A stretch of DNA of 10,391 nt from Gemmatimonadota bacterium (GTDB taxonomy: Bacteria; Gemmatimonadota; Gemmatimonadetes; Gemmatimonadales; GWC2-71-9), in assembly GCA_022573095.1 (NCBI GenBank), contig JACZUR010000055.1:1-10391 (forward strand), given 5' to 3'. Every line of letters begins with the position of its first letter. The stretch's first letter is position 1. A program made the position numbers and the translations under genes. A model generated the notes under the pieces. It made no database searches. It saw only the letters and a list, made by a program, of their open reading frames with translations, and was not told the origin of the DNA. Below are positions 5,772 through 10,391 of the stretch, in pieces.

Positions 5772-5806
5772 GGTTTCAAAAGTGTTAACATATTGAATAT
5801 GAAACC
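5772..5806 (+). promoter_or_regulatory. AT-rich candidate promoter/operator of the export pair
   Basis: The AT-richest stretch before the adaptor gene lies here. GGTTTCA (5772-5778) and TGAAACC (5800-5806) form a 7-bp inverted repeat around 21 bases. A TTTCAA box (5774-5779) and an AATATG or ATATGA box (from 5796/5797) are 16-17 bases apart. The arrangement fits a promoter overlapped by an operator, about 90 bases upstream of the ATG at 5894. The -10 match is weak. Confidence 0.3.
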
Positions 5807-5893
5807 AAACGCAGGTTTGCAGCGTCTAACTCTGGAGTCAGGCGGCCCCACCGGGAGGGTTGGGGTCACCAATGCGAGTCGTCTGGAGACCTG

Positions 5894-7138
5894 ATGGACA
5901 TCCCTCGTAAGAAGAAGAAAAGTCCCAAGAAATATGTGCTAGGCGGAGTGGTGCTGGCCGCGGCGGTTGGTGCTACCTTCGGCCTGTCCCGGCTGTCTCC
6001 GGCCGCTCCCTCGGTTGATCGAGCCACCCTTTTTCGCGATGTGGTTAGGCGGGGGACTCTGATCCGCAAAGTGCGCGGACCGGGCACATTAGTCCCGGAG
6101 GAAATCCGCTGGATTTCTGCTCTTACGGCGGGGCGGGTTGACCGCAAACTAGTTGAACCCGGCACGGTTGTGGAAGCCGCAACCGTCTTGCTCGAGTTGA
6201 GCAATCCGGATGTCGAACTCGAACTACTAAACGCGGATCGGCAGGTAGCTCAGGCCGAGAACACATTGGCTCAGCTCGAGACCGACTTGGAAAGCCAGCG
6301 CCTGCAATTGGAGGCTAGTATCGCCACGACCCGTGCCCAATTCCTGCAGGCCCAGAGAAATCTTAGGGCCGCGGAACAGCTGGCTCTCGAGGATCTGGCC
6401 TCCGAGGAAGAGATCAACGCAGCACGCGAGAGTGTTGAGGAAACTGAGACCAGACTGAGTACGGAGCGCCGCAGGCTCGAAAACCTCGCCAACTCGATTC
6501 CGAACCGCATAAACGCCCAGAACGCGGAGGTCACCAGGCTCCGTGCCATCGCCTCGTTCCAAAGGGGGCGTAGGGCTTCGATGTTGGTCAGAGCGGGCGT
6601 GGACGGCGTGCTGCAGGAGCTCTCGCTTGAGGAAGGGCAGTGGGTTCAGTCGGGAACTCTGCTGGCCAAGGTCGTGCAGCCGGGCCGGCTCAAGGCTGTT
6701 TTGAGAATTCCTGAGACTCAGGCCAGAGACATTGTCGTGGGTCAGCTGGCGATCATAGACACGCGAAACGATACGATCATTGGGCGCGTAGTGCGTATCG
6801 ACCCGGCGGCCACCCAGGCTACGGTAGGTGTCGATGTTTCGTTGCCCGACTCCCTGCCGCGCAGTGCCCGGCCGGATCTGACGGTGGAGGGCATGATTGA
6901 GATCGAGCGGTTGGTCGACGTCATGTACACTGGACGGCCCGCGTTTGGGCAGGCGAATAGTATGGTTGGCCTGTTCAAGGTGCTGCCAAACATCTCCGAG
7001 GCAATTCGGACAACGGTGAGGCTAGGAAGTTCTTCAGTCAGCGAGATACAGATTATCAGCGGCCTGGAGGTTGGCGACACGGTGATTCTTTCGGACATGT
7101 CGGCCTGGGATGCGGTCGACAGAGTGCGGCTGAGATAG
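5894..7138 (+). CDS. HlyD/MacA-family periplasmic adaptor of an efflux system
   Basis: A 414-residue membrane-fusion (adaptor) protein that would link an inner-membrane exporter to an outer-membrane channel. After a basic N-terminus (RKKKKSPKK) one membrane anchor spans about 14-33. The first half of the lipoyl-like domain follows (about 70-105, ISALTAGRVDRKLVEPGTVV). A long Glu/Gln/Arg-rich coiled-coil hairpin covers about 106-225, then the second lipoyl half (about 230-262, VRAGVDGVLQELSLEEGQWV), a beta-barrel (about 263-345) and a membrane-proximal domain ending in GLEVGDTVILSD. Length and order match MacA-type adaptors. GGAG upstream supports the ATG. The ABC ATPase follows 68 bases downstream on the same strand, so this looks like an ABC-type tripartite exporter, not an RND pump. 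No permease or TolC-like gene is in view. Confidence 0.88.
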   Translation: MDIPRKKKKSPKKYVLGGVVLAAAVGATFGLSRLSPAAPSVDRATLFRDVVRRGTLIRKVRGPGTLVPEEIRWISALTAGRVDRKLVEPGTVVEAATVLLELSNPDVELELLNADRQVAQAENTLAQLETDLESQRLQLEASIATTRAQFLQAQRNLRAAEQLALEDLASEEEINAARESVEETETRLSTERRRLENLANSIPNRINAQNAEVTRLRAIASFQRGRRASMLVRAGVDGVLQELSLEEGQWVQSGTLLAKVVQPGRLKAVLRIPETQARDIVVGQLAIIDTRNDTIIGRVVRIDPAATQATVGVDVSLPDSLPRSARPDLTVEGMIEIERLVDVMYTGRPAFGQANSMVGLFKVLPNISEAIRTTVRLGSSSVSEIQIISGLEVGDTVILSDMSAWDAVDRVRLR

Positions 7139-7206
7139 GTTAATGAACCAGCTCGCGTGAGTTGGTTAGAATAAGAAACTCTAAATACTGCTCGGAGTGG
7201 CTGATA

Positions 7207-7896
7207 ATGGGAGACAATCAAACCTTGATCGAACTGAACGGAATCAAAAAGGTGTTCTACACCGACGAGGTGGAGACCCATGCGCTTGAAGAGATCGACT
7301 TAAAGATCGGTAAGGGCGAGTACGTTTCGCTTGTAGGTCCTTCGGGGTGCGGTAAGACCACTTTGCTGTCGATAATGGGTCTGCTGGACACGCCGAGCGA
7401 CGGCGAGTACGCGCTCGACGGTACGCCTGTGGAGGATCTTTCCCTTTCCGACCGTGCTCACATCCGCAATCGGAACATCGGTTTCATCTTTCAGGCGTTC
7501 AATCTCATCGGCGATCTAACCGTCTACGAAAACGTCGAGCTCCCGCTCACGTATCGGGGCACGCCGAGCGACGAACGTAGGAAGCGTGTGCACGACGCGC
7601 TCGAGAGGGTTGGCATGGCGCACCGCATGAAGCACTTTCCCTCTCAGCTCTCTGGTGGTCAGCAGCAGCGCGTTGCGGTCGCTAGGGCGGTGGCGGGGGA
7701 TCCACTTATCCTGCTGGCCGACGAGCCGACCGGAAACCTCGACTCGACGAATGGCGAAGCGGTGATGGATCTACTGCGTGAGTTGCATCAGGAAGGATCT
7801 ACTATCTGTATGGTCACCCATGATCCGAGGTACGCTACTTATTCGGAGAGAGCTATCCATCTCTTCGATGGGAAGGTTGTTGAAGAAGCGGCCTAA
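7207..7896 (+). CDS. ABC transporter ATPase, LolD/MacB type
   Basis: A 229-residue nucleotide-binding subunit that powers an export or mechanotransmission ABC transporter at the cytoplasmic membrane. All motifs are intact: Walker A GPSGCGKTT (44-52), Q-loop Gln96 in FIFQAFNL, signature LSGGQQQR (148-155), Walker B ILLADEP (168-174), D-loop GNLD and switch His205 in VTHD. The ETHALEEIDLKI start and the LADEPTGNLDS pattern are typical of the LolD/MacB/FtsE group. The ATG at 7207 is chosen over an upstream in-frame start at 7162 because GGAG (7194-7197) is well placed and homologues begin about there. It stands alone after the adaptor gene; the FtsX/MacB-type permease normally encoded with it is missing, because the next gene is on the opposite strand. 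Confidence 0.93.
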   Translation: MGDNQTLIELNGIKKVFYTDEVETHALEEIDLKIGKGEYVSLVGPSGCGKTTLLSIMGLLDTPSDGEYALDGTPVEDLSLSDRAHIRNRNIGFIFQAFNLIGDLTVYENVELPLTYRGTPSDERRKRVHDALERVGMAHRMKHFPSQLSGGQQQRVAVARAVAGDPLILLADEPTGNLDSTNGEAVMDLLRELHQEGSTICMVTHDPRYATYSERAIHLFDGKVVEEAA

Positions 7897-7911
7897 CTCT
7901 CTGCTGCAAGC

Positions 7912-7946
7912 TTAGGCGCTGTCGAGCACCGTGCGGCAGCGCCTAA
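7912..7946. terminator. Strong inverted repeat between convergent genes
   Basis: TTAGGCGCTG (7912-7921) pairs perfectly with CAGCGCCTAA (7937-7946) around a 15-base loop. The left arm contains the glycosylase stop codon, and the hairpin lies 15 bases past the ATPase stop. Neither strand has a long T-run directly after the stem (plus strand continues AAAC), so it is an atypical terminator. Its place at a convergent junction makes two-way termination or mRNA 3'-end protection likely. Confidence 0.55.
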
Positions 7947-8568
7947 AAACTCCGTACCACATCTCTCTCGTCAATCTCCCCGTGTTCGTATTCTGCCTCG
8001 ACGGGTGATACGAGCAGATCATGAGTTTCCCGTCCGGCAGGAGTGATTCGGCTCCGTGGGAAAATTTAGGCCTATCGCTCGCACTGAGTTGGTCCCACCA
8101 GCCCGATGCTTTGAGCCACCGCTGGTACGCTATTCTGCCCAGGACCAGCACAACCTTCACATTGGCCAGTAACGTGGTCTCAGCCGCAAGGTAGGGGCGG
8201 CAGTTGTCGAGTTCAGCTGAGCTGGGCTTGTTCTGCGGTGGGGCGCAGCGGGCGGCGGCGGTGATAAAGCAGTCTTTGAGCGAAAGGCCGTCGTTGCGGT
8301 GCCGCGACTGGGGTTGATTCGCGAACCCAAATCGGTGCAGTGCTTCGTAGAGCCAGTCGCCGCTCGAGTCTCCGGTGAACATGCGGCCGGTTCGATTTGC
8401 ACCGTGTGCCGCCGGAGCGAGGCCGACTATCATCAGGCGCGCATTGTGGTCACCGAACGCGGGTACCGGCTTTCCCCAGTAGACTTCCTCGCTAAACTGG
8501 GGCTTCTTCTTGCCGGCAATGCTCCTGCAATGGGCGACAAGCCGCGGGCACAGTGTGCAGAGCGGCAC
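7912..8568 (-). CDS. Family 5 (type B) uracil-DNA glycosylase
   Basis: Removes uracil, and in this family often other deaminated bases, from DNA as the first step of base-excision repair. In the 218 residues shown, motif 1 is GLAPAAHGANRTGRMF (49-64) followed by TGDSSGDWLY, and motif 2 is HPSRQNTNTG (188-197), both diagnostic of the UDGb family. Cys4, Cys7, Cys108 and Cys123 are placed to bind the 4Fe-4S cluster of this family. The gene follows gyrB on the same strand with a 34-base gap and may be co-transcribed with it. The start is unsettled: GTG at 8566-8568 is the only standard start codon, but the upstream in-frame codons (RYESLGSLARAV) resemble the helix that precedes CxxCPRLV in homologues. 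Either that segment is lost here or a non-standard start is used. Confidence 0.93.
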   Translation of the reverse strand: MPLCTLCPRLVAHCRSIAGKKKPQFSEEVYWGKPVPAFGDHNARLMIVGLAPAAHGANRTGRMFTGDSSGDWLYEALHRFGFANQPQSRHRNDGLSLKDCFITAAARCAPPQNKPSSAELDNCRPYLAAETTLLANVKVVLVLGRIAYQRWLKASGWWDQLSASDRPKFSHGAESLLPDGKLMICSYHPSRQNTNTGRLTREMWYGVFRRCRTVLDSA

Positions 8569-8602
8569 CGCCCTTGCTAGAGAGCCAAGCGATTCGTAGC
8601 GG

Positions 8603-10391
8603 TTAGATGTCGAGATTCTTTACGAACTTCGCGTTACTTTCGATGAACTTCTTGCGCGGCTCCACTTCGTCGCCCATGAGTTTCTCGAAGAGTCCCGAAG
8701 TTTCCACTTCGTCCTCCATCTCGACACGAAGGATAGTTCTCCTATCGGGATCCATGGTGGTACTCCACAGCTGTTCCGGGTTCATCTCGCCGAGTCCCTT
8801 GTAGCGCTGAATCGCGATCGTACCTTTACCGCCGCCGTTGGTCAGACGTTTCACGTAATCATCGCGTTCGGCATCGTCGTACGCGTAGTGCTCAGTTTTT
8901 CCTTTGGCGATGCGGAAGAGAGGTGGCTGCGCGATGTAGATATAACCGGCTTCTATGAGGGGCCGCATCTGGTTGTAGAAGAACGTCAGCAACAGCGTGC
9001 GGATGTGGGCTCCGTCCACGTCGGCATCGGTCATGATTATGATCTTGTGATATCGTGCGTCGTCCAGCTTGAAGTCGTCCTCACCGACGCCCGTACCGAG
9101 CGCGGTGATGATCGTCCGGATCTCCTCATTAGAGAGAATTTTGTCGATCCGTGCTTTCTGCACGTTGAGAATCTTGCCGCGTAAAGGCAGTATCGCCTGG
9201 AATGAGCGATCGCGTCCTTGCTTTGCGGAACCGCCGGCGCTGTCGCCCTCAACCAGGTAGATTTCGCACATAGAGGGATCGCGCAAAGAACAGTCAGCGA
9301 GTTTTCCCGGAAGCATCCCGCCTTCCAAGGCGTTCTTGCGACGTACCAACTCTTTAGCCTTGCGAGCCGCTTCCCGGGCGCTGGCGGCGCTCAGCGCCTT
9401 TTCAATTATCGCCTTTGCCGCGGAAGGGGTTTCCATGAGGTAGTTGCGCAGATGTTCGTACACGACTGTTTTGACGATGCCTTCCACCTCAGAGTTTCCG
9501 AGCTTCGTTTTTGTCTGTCCTTCGAACTGAGGCTCCTTGACCTTGATATGCATGACGGCCGTTATACCCTCGCGCACATCGTCGCCGCTCAGGTTGAACG
9601 AAACTTTCTTGAGCAGTCCTTTGGCCTTCGCTACCTCGTTGATCACGCGCGTCACAGCTGACTTGAAGCCCGTGAGGTGCGTGCCCCCCTCGTGCGTATT
9701 GATGTTATTTACAAACGAGAAAGTATTTTCTGAATAACCCTCGTCGTACTGGATCGCGATATCGATTTCGACTTCGTCTTTGGTAGTGAAGAAGTGGATC
9801 GGCTCAGGGTGTATCGGCTTGCGGTTACCTAGCAGATATTGAACAAACTCGGTCAGACCGTGCTTGTAATCGAAAGTCTCCTCGTGATGTTCGCCGTTGC
9901 GTTCATCCTTAATGATCAGTGTTACGCCTGAGTTCAGGAACGCCAGTTCGCGCAGGCGGTTTGCTATTGTATCGTAGTCAAATCTCGTTTCGGTAAAGAT
10001 TTGGCGGTCGGGGAGAAACGTTACCTTTGTTCCCGTCTTCTTGGTTTTGCCGACAACTTCGAGCGGCTGCGTGGTCTCGCCGCGCTCGAATGCCATATGG
10101 TGTTCGCTCCCGTCTCTTTGCACCCAGACATCGAGTCTCTCGGACAATGCGGTGACCACCGACACGCCGACGCCGTGAAGTCCGCCCGACACCTTATAAA
10201 CACTCTTGTCGAACTTACCGCCGGCATGAAGCATCGTCATCGCGACTTCGAGTGCGGGTTTCTTTTCCGTTTTGTGGAGATCAACGGGGATTCCGCGACC
10301 GTCGTCGACGACCGTCACCGAGCCATTATCGTGCAGTGTTACCTCTATCTTGGAGCAAACCCCCGCTAGGGCTTCGTCGATCGAGTTGTCT
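8603..10391 (-). CDS. gyrB: DNA gyrase subunit B, N-terminus beyond the window
   Basis: ATPase subunit of gyrase, which introduces negative supercoils together with GyrA. The visible 595 residues begin in the GHKL ATP site at DNSIDEALAG, equivalent to E. coli Asp45-Asn46 onward, so about 40-50 N-terminal codons are missing at the right edge. Then come DDGRGIPV (29-36), HAGGKF, the ATP-lid GGLHGVGVS (69-77), the transducer QTKTKLGN (292-299), Toprim EGDSAGGSAKQG (381-392), the DADVDGAHIR metal-binding segment (455-464) and QRYKGLGEMNP (528-538), ending KFVKNLDI. The short form without the long insert and the KNLDI end favour GyrB over ParE. The residue equivalent to E. coli Lys447 is Arg, as in many Gram-positive enzymes. 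NVQKAR replaces the more usual NVEKAR. The gene is intact as far as seen. Confidence 0.97.
   Translation of the reverse strand, partial: DNSIDEALAGVCSKIEVTLHDNGSVTVVDDGRGIPVDLHKTEKKPALEVAMTMLHAGGKFDKSVYKVSGGLHGVGVSVVTALSERLDVWVQRDGSEHHMAFERGETTQPLEVVGKTKKTGTKVTFLPDRQIFTETRFDYDTIANRLRELAFLNSGVTLIIKDERNGEHHEETFDYKHGLTEFVQYLLGNRKPIHPEPIHFFTTKDEVEIDIAIQYDEGYSENTFSFVNNINTHEGGTHLTGFKSAVTRVINEVAKAKGLLKKVSFNLSGDDVREGITAVMHIKVKEPQFEGQTKTKLGNSEVEGIVKTVVYEHLRNYLMETPSAAKAIIEKALSAASAREAARKAKELVRRKNALEGGMLPGKLADCSLRDPSMCEIYLVEGDSAGGSAKQGRDRSFQAILPLRGKILNVQKARIDKILSNEEIRTIITALGTGVGEDDFKLDDARYHKIIIMTDADVDGAHIRTLLLTFFYNQMRPLIEAGYIYIAQPPLFRIAKGKTEHYAYDDAERDDYVKRLTNGGGKGTIAIQRYKGLGEMNPEQLWSTTMDPDRRTILRVEMEDEVETSGLFEKLMGDEVEPRKKFIESNAKFVKNLDI

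Noticed and set aside
6742..7281. 179-codon open frame on the minus strand
   Set aside because: Antisense to the adaptor gene and the start of the ATPase gene; no recognisable domain.
8157..8402. 81-codon open frame on the minus strand within the glycosylase gene
   Set aside because: Out-of-frame shadow of the glycosylase, whose two diagnostic motifs and four cysteines are intact in the main frame.
9218..9661. 147-codon open frame on the plus strand
   Set aside because: Antisense to gyrB, a fully conserved gene here.

Overview
The window looks like chromosomal DNA of a free-living, non-enteric bacterium of moderate GC. Its gyrB is of the short type (about 640 residues, without the large C-terminal insert of E. 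coli GyrB). A PD40 beta-propeller protein, an HTH_34-type regulator paired with a six-helix membrane protein, a family 5 uracil-DNA glycosylase and a MacA/MacB-like export pair together recall Gemmatimonadota or a related environmental phylum. That placement rests on remembered protein style, not on a search.

Left part (1-2463): an accessory, decaying region. A relic of a DUF2339-type multi-pass membrane protein (about 215-600, minus) has frameshifts and an internal stop. A second, 78-base relic of a related gene lies at 2321-2398. Between them sits a 390-residue gene of visibly lower GC that encodes a probable lipoprotein: a carboxypeptidase-regulatory-like domain followed by five membrane segments. 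The extreme left edge has a 21-base-spaced direct repeat and no recognisable gene.

Middle (2464-5313, minus): a secreted PD40 beta-propeller protein, a 288-base gap with related inverted and direct repeats, then a compact operon transcribed right to left: six-helix membrane protein, winged-helix regulator, isoprenyl (cis-prenyl) transferase. The three genes overlap by 11 and 4 bases. A short palindrome lies between the operon's candidate promoter and its start codon.

Right-middle (5452-7896, plus): an 89-residue membrane protein with a strong ribosome binding site, divergent from the operon; then an HlyD/MacA-type adaptor and a LolD/MacB-type ABC ATPase. The expected FtsX/MacB-type permease is absent from the window.

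Right end (7912-10391, minus): a family 5 uracil-DNA glycosylase downstream of gyrB, which runs off the right edge without its first 40-50 codons. The ATPase and glycosylase genes converge, and a 10-bp-stem inverted repeat overlaps the glycosylase stop codon. No rRNA, tRNA, CRISPR array or intact transposase was seen. I found no clearly new defence or mobile system. The best leads are the twin DUF2339 relics around a low-GC gene, the overlapping regulator/membrane/prenyltransferase operon with its palindrome, and the repeat cluster at 3424-3614.
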